Of a DNA stretch of 64,000 nt, positions 1-6,637 are shown one piece after another. The notes beneath the pieces are model-generated. The model made no database searches. It saw only the letters and a list, made by a program, of their open reading frames with translations, and was not told the DNA's origin. The stretch covers positions 1 through 64,000 of the forward strand of contig CALMBW010000009.1 in assembly GCA_937863385.1 (NCBI GenBank), written 5' to 3'. The position numbers and the translations under genes are program-made. Source of the DNA: an uncultured Actinomycetes bacterium (GTDB taxonomy: Bacteria; Actinomycetota; CADDZG01; WHSQ01). Position 1 is the first letter of the stretch. Each line of letters opens with the position of its first letter.

Positions 1-92
1 GCCTTTTCCCGGCCTTCTCACTAGCCTTTTCCCGGCCTTCTCACTAGCCTTTTCCCGGCCTTCTCACTAGCCTTTTCCCGGCCTTCTCACTA
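1..92. repeat. 23-bp tandem repeat array (four copies, open at the left edge)
   Basis: Four identical head-to-tail copies of a 23-bp unit beginning GCCTTTTCCCGGCCTTCTCA fill the first 92 bases, and a partial fifth copy starts at 93 before diverging at about 101. The array is cut by the window edge, so its true length is unknown. The unit is not a multiple of three and no gene reads through it with supportable homology, so it is best seen as a non-coding minisatellite. There are no unique spacers, which excludes a CRISPR array. Confidence 0.9.
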
Positions 93-142
93 GCCTTTTC
101 ACGGTCAAGGGAGTCTCACCTTCACTTTCGAGCCGGTTCTGC

Positions 143-170
143 TTCGCCCACCGACGCCAGGCTGGTGGGA
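143..170. repeat. Dispersed hairpin repeat, copy 1
   Basis: First copy of a short repeat with core CGACGCCAGGYTGG (152-165). Here the core is flanked by CCCACC (147-152) and GGTGGG (164-169), which can pair. It lies exactly where homology of the downstream HIT gene stops, so it may have been involved in truncating that gene. Other copies are near 611, 2147 and 4457. Confidence 0.6.
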
Positions 171-193
171 GAGGTTCTGAGCATTTCGAAGAT

Positions 194-469
194 GTGTCGC
201 CGAACGAGGCCGCAGCGGTCTTGCAAGACATCCAAACCGCCGGGCGCGCTATCAGGCATGCCACTGGCGCCGATCGGATCAACTACGCGATCCTGGGTAA
301 CGAGATCCCGCACGTGCACGCACACCTGATCCCTCGCTTCGGAAAGGGCGAGCTCTTACCGACCAGACCTCCTTGGGAGGACCCGCGACCTTTCGGAGAA
401 CTCAGAGAAGGAGCGGCGAGGGACTGGGTACGAAGGATCGGGGATGCAATCGAAACGATCTCCTCGTAA
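194..469 (+). pseudogene. 5'-truncated HIT-family protein
   Basis: The frame encodes the C-terminal part of a histidine-triad nucleotide hydrolase/transferase. The active-site motif HVHAHLIPR is intact at about residues 40-48. Intact HIT proteins are usually 110-150 residues and begin with a strand-rich half carrying the purine-binding site; only 91 residues follow the GTG at 194. Reading upstream in frame, family-like sequence (EHFEDVSPNE) continues to about 180 and is then lost in the dispersed repeat and the 23-bp array. I infer a decayed gene whose 5' half was lost by rearrangement. A short functional product cannot be excluded, but the missing half makes it unlikely. Confidence 0.65.
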
Positions 470-605
470 CTGTCTGTACGATCAGAGTTCGCGGCCTCTC
501 TGCCAGGATTGCGTCGCCGGGCGACGCAGAAGTTGGCTGGAAACGCGAAGGGTGGTGGGCTTGCCGCCCGGGCCTGCCGCTCGTTGTCGGCCAGTTTGGA
601 CCTCG

Positions 606-632
606 CCTAGCGACGCCAGGCTGGTGGAGTCG
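606..632. repeat. Dispersed hairpin repeat, copy 2
   Basis: Second copy of the repeat with core CGACGCCAGGCTGG at 611-624, in the 170-bp gap between the HIT remnant and the end of the RES toxin gene. Apart from this repeat I see nothing functional in 470-640. Confidence 0.55.
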
Positions 633-640
633 CCAAGCGG

Positions 641-1252
641 TTAGCGCCTCAATACGCTCGGCTGCCGGAACTCAAAGACGTTCCCTTTGCGCCAGGCCTC
701 GTATTCGGGGTGGTCGTGACCGAAATGTCGAACCAGCGGCAGCAGGTCCTCCAAGGGAAGCGCCTCCTCGGCCACCACCGCCGTCGGACTGTCTTCGGGC
801 CCGAGTGGAGTCCAGTCATAAGGCATCGCAACACGGGGTCCGAACAGGATCAGGTTGCGGGTGCCAGGAAGCGCTGCACTAGGAACCGTGAAGGCATCGG
901 GCATTGCAGGATCGGTCAGTAAACGTTCGCCGAGTTCCTGGCAACCACCGTAGTCATCCGAGACCAGGTGATATGGCTCGATCCCGAAAGTTGCCGCATT
1001 GTCGAAACGGATGTCATGGATCGCGCGAAGGTCCAGCCTTGCCGACCAAACCCTCTGGCGCAGCTCATTCACATCGTCTGCCGTCCTCAGCGCATGAGCC
1101 CTGATGATCTCCGCCCACGGTGTTAGCGGATTCAGCGACCAATACTGGACCGGCCCCCTTGAGAGTCTGTTGTAGCGGCGCGCCCAACGGTTCGGACTGA
1201 CCCGAAACGGAGTGTCCCAGGATGAGATGCGGTAGGCGACAAGGGACGGCAA
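641..1252 (-). CDS. RES-domain toxin
   Basis: Likely toxin of a type II toxin-antitoxin pair. RES-domain toxins such as MbcT and ParT act on NAD+ in the cytoplasm, by degradation or by ADP-ribosylation of a target. The 203-residue protein shows the family layout: an early YRISS with the conserved arginine, an aromatic-rich stretch around PVQYWSLNP followed by a conserved glutamate in WAEIIR, and a C-terminal hydrophobic strand region. Length fits the family (about 150-230). The start is a TTG nine bases after the stop of the upstream Xre-type antitoxin gene, so the two are surely co-transcribed; the weak start suggests lower toxin than antitoxin synthesis. Enzyme identity within the family cannot be decided from sequence. 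Confidence 0.8.
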   Translation of the reverse strand: MPSLVAYRISSWDTPFRVSPNRWARRYNRLSRGPVQYWSLNPLTPWAEIIRAHALRTADDVNELRQRVWSARLDLRAIHDIRFDNAATFGIEPYHLVSDDYGGCQELGERLLTDPAMPDAFTVPSAALPGTRNLILFGPRVAMPYDWTPLGPEDSPTAVVAEEALPLEDLLPLVRHFGHDHPEYEAWRKGNVFEFRQPSVLRR

Positions 1253-1260
1253 CAGACCAA

Positions 1261-1950
1261 CTAGCTTGCCGCGCTAGAGCGCGCAGCGGCTGCCAGATGA
1301 GTGAGTTGCTCGAAGGTCTGTCGTTTGGTTAGCAGATCCTTCGGCGCCCGACCCTTGAGTTCGGGATGGGGCCTCTCGAGCCAGGCAACTACACCAGGAC
1401 CTGAGAATCCATGACGCAAGTGGTTAGACATCTTCGCCAGAAGGTGGATCCGCAACGCGTCCTCATCGTGCGGCGCCGAGGGGTCCGCCGGCGATAACCA
1501 CCGATGCAGGGTTCTGGGGGTGACGTCCAGGATGTCGGCGACGACAGCCTGCGGCACATCGAGGATGTCAACCAGCCACCGAAGAACCTCTTTGGCGGGA
1601 ACATCCGCTGCAACGTCCGCTCCTTCAACGACGTCGCGTAGCGCCTGACGCATCTTCTCCAGCGCGACGCGTAGCTGGCGGCGCTTCTCGGTGACACTTG
1701 ACTGGTCAAGAGCGCGCAACGCAGCGATCAGACCTTGCTGAAGTGCCAAGATCAAGTAAGGATCCACCCCGGATCGTTCGGAACCAAAAAGATCGACGAC
1801 TTCTTTGCTTAAAGATGCAACGAGACGCTCAACCTCAGCCGGGACAGCCTTTGCACGAGCCAGCGAGTCATTCGCCTCTTTGACTCGTTGCTCGAGTTCC
1901 GAGGCGATTGCGGGATCAAGTATCGAAGACAGCGCGGGCCTCCACTCCAT
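1261..1950 (-). CDS. Xre/MbcA/ParS-type antitoxin
   Basis: Cognate antitoxin of the RES toxin that follows it. The C-terminal half (about residues 115-220) carries a helix-turn-helix (PQAVVADILDVTPRTLHRWL) followed by the MbcA/ParS toxin-binding region in which the chain typically plugs the RES active site. The N-terminal 110 residues are predicted helical and charged and are longer than in the shortest family members. The gene precedes the toxin, the usual order for RES/Xre pairs. Autoregulation by the HTH at the promoter upstream of 1950 is expected from the family but no clear operator was recognised. The ATG at 1950 is the first start in the frame. Confidence 0.8.
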   Translation of the reverse strand: MEWRPALSSILDPAIASELEQRVKEANDSLARAKAVPAEVERLVASLSKEVVDLFGSERSGVDPYLILALQQGLIAALRALDQSSVTEKRRQLRVALEKMRQALRDVVEGADVAADVPAKEVLRWLVDILDVPQAVVADILDVTPRTLHRWLSPADPSAPHDEDALRIHLLAKMSNHLRHGFSGPGVVAWLERPHPELKGRAPKDLLTKRQTFEQLTHLAAAARSSAAS

Positions 1951-2130
1951 CGCTCATCACAAAGGAAGCGCTATGCCGAATATCGTCAGCTTACACTGAC
2001 ATCTTTAGGACATCCGGTTTCCCACCACCTTCGGTCACCGGGCCGTGACCCCTCTACAACCGATGGATGCCCTCAGGCGCTGCAGCAGCCAGAGACCCCG
2101 GGCCGCATCCTCGCTCCTCGTTCTTTGCCG

Positions 2131-2163
2131 ATCTGGCACCGCTCGGCGACGCCAGGTTGGCAA
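2131..2163. repeat. Dispersed hairpin repeat, copy 3
   Basis: Copy with core CGACGCCAGGTTGG (2147-2160). CTGGC at 2133-2137 pairs with GCCAG at 2151-2155. It shares the longer stretch CTGGCACC-RCTCGGCGACGCCAG with the copy near 4457. It lies 10 bases from the 3' end of the Fic gene, in the gap 1951-2172, which otherwise shows nothing recognisable. Confidence 0.65.
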
Positions 2164-2172
2164 TGACCGGCT

Positions 2173-3372
2173 TCAGGTGCCGTCGGAGGAAAGTTGGGTC
2201 TCGAAGGGATCCTCGATGGGCAGCCGGGCTCCGAAGACTTTGTTCCTGATCACGTCGAGGGCCGGCGCTGCAACGTAGAAGCGCCCCCGCTTCTCGCCCA
2301 CCGGTTGGAGCAGACCAGCTTCCACCAGCGCCCCGAGATCCTTGGTCGCGAGATTGTCAGACACCTCGCTGATCGGCTGATAGGTGGCGCGTCGCACGCG
2401 GTATCCCTGGGCCGCATCGAACAGTGCGAAGAGATACCGCTCGGGCATGCCCCGGCGCGCTGCTTCGTCGGTGAGCAGTGACCACAGGCGCTCGGACTCA
2501 GTCCATCGTCTTTGGACCGTCTTGGTTTGGCGATAGTGGGCGGTCAGGCAGAACCTCACCCACGGCCGGGCGTCGTTCTGAGGCTGCCAGTAGCCCCGCC
2601 CGACCTCGGCGAGGACCTTGTAGTAGTCCTGCGTGTTCCTGCCTAGGTATTCCTCGATACTGCAGAACTCTGGGGCCAGGATCCCTTCGCGAGCCAGAAC
2701 GAGGGTCTGCAGACAGCGGGCCATACGCCCATTGCCATCCCTGAAAGGGTGGATGAGAACGAGGTTCAGATGCGCCATGGCAGCTGCAACGATGGCCGGT
2801 TCATCGTTCGTCTCATTCAGCTGGTCGGTCAGCTCTTGAACCAGCCCGGGCACCCGCTCGGCTTCAGGACCTTCGTAGACGATGTCACCCGAGGAACTCT
2901 CACGCACGAAGATCACACCGCGCCTGTAGGTCCCGGGGTCCTTGCTTACGGACCGGTCCAAGATCATGAAGTGGAAGCTGCGGATCGTTGCGGGTGAGTA
3001 CGAGAAGTGCTCATCGTTGGCAAGCATGAGTACGTATGTCATCGCTCGCTGGTATCCCTCGACGGCGTGGGTCGTCGGTTCGTCGGCCTCGATCGGCGCC
3101 TCGCCCTCGGCCACCGCTATCGCATCGTCCAGGGTCATGTTGTAACCCTCGATGCTGTTGGACGCCTGGATCGCTTTCGCCAAGTGGATCCGACGGAGCA
3201 GACCCGTCCACGCGCGCGGTTGATAGACGGCCCACCGAAGCTGTTCCTGCAACTTCAGGATGCGGCCGATCACGTCTTGGTCGTGAGCGTCTAGGCGTGA
3301 GGTCTCGAGCAACACGGTTGTAATCCCTTTACTAGACGGCCCGGGGTTGTAGCGCCTAAGCGCGCCGGTCAC
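2173..3372 (-). CDS. Fic family AMP-transferase
   Basis: Fic proteins transfer AMP (or another nucleotide moiety) from a nucleotide to a hydroxyl on a target protein. The catalytic motif HPFRDGNGRMAR is complete (about residues 208-219). An N-terminal ASNSIEG (about residue 71) matches the inhibitory motif (S/T)xxxE(G/N), placing it with self-inhibited class II Fic proteins. The C-terminal 90 residues look like a winged helix (SEVSDNLATKDLGALVEAG). At 399 residues it fits the Fic plus winged-helix family. It starts with GTG at 3372 with only a poor ribosome site. No separate antitoxin gene is adjacent, as expected when the inhibitory helix is in cis. Its target is unknown. Confidence 0.88.
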   Translation of the reverse strand: MTGALRRYNPGPSSKGITTVLLETSRLDAHDQDVIGRILKLQEQLRWAVYQPRAWTGLLRRIHLAKAIQASNSIEGYNMTLDDAIAVAEGEAPIEADEPTTHAVEGYQRAMTYVLMLANDEHFSYSPATIRSFHFMILDRSVSKDPGTYRRGVIFVRESSSGDIVYEGPEAERVPGLVQELTDQLNETNDEPAIVAAAMAHLNLVLIHPFRDGNGRMARCLQTLVLAREGILAPEFCSIEEYLGRNTQDYYKVLAEVGRGYWQPQNDARPWVRFCLTAHYRQTKTVQRRWTESERLWSLLTDEAARRGMPERYLFALFDAAQGYRVRRATYQPISEVSDNLATKDLGALVEAGLLQPVGEKRGRFYVAAPALDVIRNKVFGARLPIEDPFETQLSSDGT

Positions 3373-3493
3373 AGCGGGTCCGGCTCAGCGGAGAAAGCCA
3401 AGGAGACGATCCACGGGGCAGTCTGTCTCGACAAACTTCTTCATGCCGGTTTCGCTTCGCTCGGCGACGCCACGGCCCGCCGAGATGCTCGGC

Positions 3494-3793
3494 TTAGGAA
3501 CGGTAACGAGAGGTGCGTAGCTCGGCGCGCAAGGAATCGATCTCGCTGCGTAGATGGCGCTCTTTCATCTCGATGAGGGCCCGGAGGTGGCGAAGCTCGT
3601 CCTTGTGGGCCTCGCGCTCGATACGCAGCATGGCCTCGAGATAAGACCCCGAGCCGAAGATCCGGCCCGTCCATGACCGAGACTGCCGGTCACCGAGGGT
3701 GCCGATCCAAGCGGCCAGAAACATCGAGAGGCTGAGCAAACCGAGGAACACGATGAACGCCCACTCGGCCGCAGTGGGTTCCGTTTCGCCCAT
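3494..3793 (-). CDS. Small membrane-anchored coiled-coil protein
   Basis: A 99-residue protein with one N-terminal membrane helix (AFIVFLGLLSLSMFLAAWIG, about residues 10-30) and a charged C-terminal helix likely to form a coiled coil (EREAHKDELRHLRALIEMKE). The ATG at 3793 was chosen over the longer frame because AAGGAGG stands seven bases upstream of it. It is divergent from the MazEF pair, with the start regions only about 65 bases apart. I do not recognise a family; the topology resembles the 24529-24912 protein. Function unknown. Confidence 0.6.
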   Translation of the reverse strand: MGETEPTAAEWAFIVFLGLLSLSMFLAAWIGTLGDRQSRSWTGRIFGSGSYLEAMLRIEREAHKDELRHLRALIEMKERHLRSEIDSLRAELRTSRYRS

Positions 3794-3840
3794 GAGAGTC
3801 CTCCTTGCCTTGGTGGATATCCCTCGTCGTTCCTGATTCA

Positions 3841-3866
3841 TACCATAGTATGGCTCTAGTATGACC
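3841..3866 (+). promoter_or_regulatory. Probable promoter/operator of the mazEF-like operon (leaderless)
   Basis: A good -10 hexamer TAGTAT at 3847-3852 ends nine bases before the ATG at 3861, and there is no ribosome site, so the transcript is probably leaderless. The motif ATAGTATG is followed by a second CTAGTATG (3856-3863), an imperfect direct repeat overlapping the promoter and a plausible binding site for the ribbon-helix-helix antitoxin. This is inferred from spacing only. Confidence 0.4.
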
Positions 3867-4130
3867 GAGAAGATCGCCATCAGTCTGCCCGATCAACTGC
3901 TGCGGATGATCGAACTCGAGCGCAAGCAGCGGGGGATGTCTCGCAGCGAGTTCCTGCGCTTCGCCGTGCAAGAGCACTTCGCCCGCGTCGCCGAACGCAA
4001 CAAAGAAGCCGCCTACGTGGCCGCGTATCGTGCCGACCCCGAACGCGTGGGCGAGTGGGACGAGGTCATCGCCGAGGGCTTGCGAGCGTGGGGTGAGCTG
4101 CCGTGGGAACCGGGTGATGAGGCGCGCTGA
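3861..4130 (+). CDS. Ribbon-helix-helix antitoxin (MazE-like)
   Basis: An 89-residue antitoxin. Residues 1-45 form a ribbon-helix-helix DNA-binding domain (KIAISLPDQLLRMIELE then MSRSEFLRFAVQEHF); the remaining acidic tail (DPERVGEWDEV) is the kind of segment that wraps the toxin. It overlaps the downstream MazF-like gene by 14 bases, showing translational coupling. The arrangement is that of the mycobacterial MazEF pairs whose antitoxin is RHH rather than AbrB type. Autorepression at the repeats overlapping its promoter is likely. Confidence 0.82.
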   Translation: MTEKIAISLPDQLLRMIELERKQRGMSRSEFLRFAVQEHFARVAERNKEAAYVAAYRADPERVGEWDEVIAEGLRAWGELPWEPGDEAR

Positions 4131-4431
4131 GGTGTGGTGGGCCGAGCTGCCCCCACCTGCCGGGCCGCGGCCGGTGGTGCTGCTGTCGCGCGACGCGGCG
4201 CTGGCAGTTCGGGCACTCCTAGTGGTTGCTCCTGTAACCACGAGGTCGCGCGGGCTTCCAGTCGAGGTTGCGCTGGGGGCCGACGAGGGCCTGCCGCTTG
4301 TGTGCGTGGTCAACTGCGACATGATCGGCACGATCGACAGGTCGTGGCTGCGCAAGCGTCTCGGGATCCTCGATCACGACAAGGTGAGCGAGCTGGACGA
4401 AGCCTTGCGCTTCGCCCTCGGACTCCGCTGA
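4117..4431 (+). CDS. mazF: MazF/PemK-family endoribonuclease toxin
   Basis: Sequence-specific ribosome-independent mRNA/tRNA interferase by family. The protein starts MRRAEVWWAELP, then has PRPVVLLSRD (the conserved PVVVLS-type strand with the catalytic arginine region), VAPVTTR with the conserved threonine pair, and VNCDMIGTIDRSWL, the typical strand leading to the dimer interface. With the ATG at 4117 it is 104 residues, normal for MazF. A longer in-frame reading from 4030 is rejected because it would lie inside the antitoxin gene and adds non-family sequence. Confidence 0.87.
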   Translation: MRRAEVWWAELPPPAGPRPVVLLSRDAALAVRALLVVAPVTTRSRGLPVEVALGADEGLPLVCVVNCDMIGTIDRSWLRKRLGILDHDKVSELDEALRFALGLR

Positions 4432-4435
4432 ATCG

Positions 4436-4474
4436 TGCCGGCCTGGCACCACTCGGCGACGCCAGGCTGGCCGA
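4436..4474. repeat. Dispersed hairpin repeat, copy 4
   Basis: Copy with core CGACGCCAGGCTGG (4457-4470). CCTGGC (4442-4447) pairs with GCCAGG (4461-4466), giving a hairpin five bases after the mazF-like stop. The location just past a gene end suggests a REP-like element that could also act on transcript ends. A partial fifth copy (CGGCGACGCCA) is at 3462-3472. Confidence 0.65.
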
Positions 4475-4489
4475 GATGTCGAGAGTGGG

Positions 4490-4915
4490 TCAGGGGGTGA
4501 GTGTTCGGAGTAGGTCTCTGGGGCTCATCACCAGCTCTTGCAGCTCTGGCTGCTGGGTCAGGTGCTTATCGCCCGACACGAGAACGTCCACCGCTGCGGA
4601 TCGGGCGAGTGCCACGAGATAGTCATCGTCAGGATCGGCGGTTGCACGGGGGATCTCCTTTGGGTCCTCCCACACGACGGCCAGGCGCGCCAGGATGTCG
4701 ATGAAACCATCGGCCTCTTGGAGAGAGACGTAACGCCTGAACTTGTCTCGGTTCAACGTCGATCGAGTCTCGTCGAGCAGATGCGGACAGACGATGAGAT
4801 CGAATCCCCCATCCAGCCATTCTTTGAGCAAGAGAGCCGGAGCCCCATCGGCTGAGAGAAGGGCGGCGATCAAGAACGCCCGGATCTAGAACGGATCTAG
4901 AACGGCCCGGATCAT
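4490..4915 (-). pseudogene. PIN-domain (VapC-like) toxin with broken 5' end
   Basis: The frame from 4873 down to 4490 encodes most of a PIN-domain nuclease of the PIN-family toxin group (later acidic residues in LLDETRS and TADPDDDYLVALA, then LVSGDKHL). The natural start is the ATG at 4915, which overlaps the antitoxin stop as ATGA and reads MIRAVLDPF, the usual PIN N-terminus with the first catalytic aspartate. Right after it an 11-bp tandem duplication (4881-4891 and 4892-4902) produces an in-frame TAG and shifts the frame. The only alternative start is a TTG at 4873, which would omit the catalytic aspartate. I infer an inactivated toxin. Confidence 0.75.
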
Positions 4916-5136
4916 GGGGTACGCGAGTCGTGGAGCTCCTCGTAGGCGATATCAAGAGCTTCGGTTTCGCTCAGCGAAGCTTTCTCCCAGATGTTCTGGA
5001 GAGCATCGAGGCCGAGATAAGAGCGCAAAGCCTCTTCGAGCACCTCGGAGTCACGGCGACCCGTCCGAGCGGCCCACACCTTGGCAGTGCGAAGCACTTC
5101 TGAGTCCAGATACACCGTCGTCTTACTTTTTGCCAT
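4912..5136 (-). CDS. Ribbon-helix-helix antitoxin (VapB-like)
   Basis: A 74-residue antitoxin starting MAKSKTTVYLDSEVLRT, a ribbon strand, followed by two helices (DSEVLEEALRSYLGL) and an acidic C-terminal tail. The ATG at 5136 is preferred to the longer frame since family homology begins there. No ribosome site is visible, so translation may be leaderless. Its stop overlaps the disrupted PIN toxin start by four bases. With the toxin broken, the antitoxin may be a surviving remnant or a regulator of other loci. Confidence 0.78.
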   Translation of the reverse strand: MAKSKTTVYLDSEVLRTAKVWAARTGRRDSEVLEEALRSYLGLDALQNIWEKASLSETEALDIAYEELHDSRTP

Positions 5137-5321
5137 CAATACATCAGAAATGAATAAAGGTGCACGGGTCAAGAGGGCCGGGGCCGTAGCGGCAGGGGGC
5201 TCAGAGGTGATCAGCCTCAGCCGAATTACTGATACGTCAGATAGCACCGGAACCCCCTTGAGGGTCACGAAATGGAGTGAAAGCCTGAGGTGGTCCAACG
5301 GTTTACCCAGGAGGAGTAGCG

Positions 5322-6467
5322 ATGAGGCGGGTCTTCACCGTGGTACTTGCGACCATGGCTTTGATAGCTATATCCGTGGGAGGTGCTGTCAGCGCTTCAG
5401 CGGGCGGGAAAAAAGTTGTGGTCGGAACGGCTTCGAAAGACTGCAAGAAGCCTGACGCCGCGACGATCTCGGCGGGGGTAGCCCTGGCATCTCCCGGTGA
5501 CACCGTCTGGGTCTGTCCCGGCACCTATACCGAGCAGGTAACCATCCCGGCCTCCAAGAATGGTGTAGAGCTTCGGTCCGCCAGGAAGCAAGCTGCCGTC
5601 ATCCAAGCGCCAGCGACAATGACCGACCCGAAGGCCATTGTCCTCGTGGACGGCGCAGCGGGGGTGACGATCCGTGATTTCGTTATCACTGGCCCTGGTG
5701 GGGGCGGCTGTGACAGCCTTCGCTACGGGGTTCGCGTCCAGGGCGGCGGATCCGTCGACATCTGGGGCAACCACATCACCAAGATCCGTGATCAGGGTAA
5801 CTCTGGTTGCCAGAACGGGATAGCCGTCCAGGTGGGTCGCAACTTCGAGGGACAGATCGGTTCGGCAACCATCACAGACAACCTGATCGATGAGTATCAA
5901 AAGGGTGGCGTGGTTGTCGACGGAACCGGTTCTTGGGCGTCGCTCGACAACAACGTCGTGCGCGGTCTGGGATCGGTGAACTTCATAGCGCAGAACGGTG
6001 TCCAGGTCAGCCGAGGGGCGCAGGCCGAGTTGAGCAATAACGTGATCTCGGACCATCTGTACTCACCCCAGACCTACTGCTCTATCGGTGTCTTGGTCTT
6101 CGACGAAGCGGCTACAAAGATAAAGGGGAACAGCCTCGCGAGGAACGACTGCTCCATCTACTTGTGGGCAACGTCAGCTGACAACGAGGTATCGCACAAC
6201 GACATCAGCGACAGCACGTTTGACGGCATAGACCTGCTCGATGTTTCCGGTGCCGAGGTGCACCACAACAAGATCTCGTCCTCCGACTACAGCGGCATCT
6301 ATGTGGACTCGGACTCCATGGACAACACGCTGAGTCAAAACAAGATTGAGGCCAGCACGGTTGTGGACGCTGAAGACGCGTCTGTCGGCGGTGGGACAGC
6401 CGGCACAGCTAACACCTGGGAACACAACCAATGCGCAACATCGAGTCCGCCGGGCCTCTGTAACTAG
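5322..6467 (+). CDS. Secreted right-handed beta-helix protein
   Basis: A 381-residue protein with a signal peptide (VVLATMALIAISVGGAVSASA, cut near residue 28). The body is made of short strand-turn repeats rich in GV, N and D (NNVVRGLG, HNDISDSTFDGIDLL, HHNKISSSDYSGIYV), the pattern of pectate-lyase-like parallel beta-helix proteins of the NosD/right-handed parallel beta-helix class. No catalytic lyase residues were recognised, so it may bind or hydrolyse polysaccharide extracellularly or be structural. AGGAGGAG stands ahead of the ATG. It is followed by a strong terminator and is monocistronic. Confidence 0.75.
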   Translation: MRRVFTVVLATMALIAISVGGAVSASAGGKKVVVGTASKDCKKPDAATISAGVALASPGDTVWVCPGTYTEQVTIPASKNGVELRSARKQAAVIQAPATMTDPKAIVLVDGAAGVTIRDFVITGPGGGGCDSLRYGVRVQGGGSVDIWGNHITKIRDQGNSGCQNGIAVQVGRNFEGQIGSATITDNLIDEYQKGGVVVDGTGSWASLDNNVVRGLGSVNFIAQNGVQVSRGAQAELSNNVISDHLYSPQTYCSIGVLVFDEAATKIKGNSLARNDCSIYLWATSADNEVSHNDISDSTFDGIDLLDVSGAEVHHNKISSSDYSGIYVDSDSMDNTLSQNKIEASTVVDAEDASVGGGTAGTANTWEHNQCATSSPPGLCN

Positions 6468-6480
6468 CGTTGAACAAGCA

Positions 6481-6518
6481 ATGAAAAAACCCCGGCCGGA
6501 CGGCCGGGGTTTTTTCAT
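6481..6518. terminator. Bidirectional intrinsic terminator
   Basis: A perfect 18-bp inverted repeat, ATGAAAAAACCCCGGCCG (6481-6498), a GA loop centre, and its exact complement (6501-6518). The GC core is flanked by A6 on one side and T6 on the other, so it works in both directions, which fits its place between the convergent beta-helix and nucleotide-sugar dehydrogenase genes. The rest of the gap (6519-6637) shows nothing recognisable. Confidence 0.93.
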
Positions 6519-6637
6519 AGTCCCGTGTCTGCCGAACCAAACACCTTTCGCAGTCGAGCAACGCCCAACAAAGGAGTTAGTGACACACCCAGGGTCCTCA
6601 TCCAGAGCAAGAACAACAAGTGGTGCGCCAGAAAGCG

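Noticed and set aside
1-92. CRISPR-like array
   Set aside because: Repeats are directly adjacent with no unique spacers, and there are no cas genes.
373-882. Plus-strand frame of 169 codons crossing the HIT remnant and RES gene
   Set aside because: Overlaps two better-supported frames and its translation is Arg/Pro-rich without any domain.
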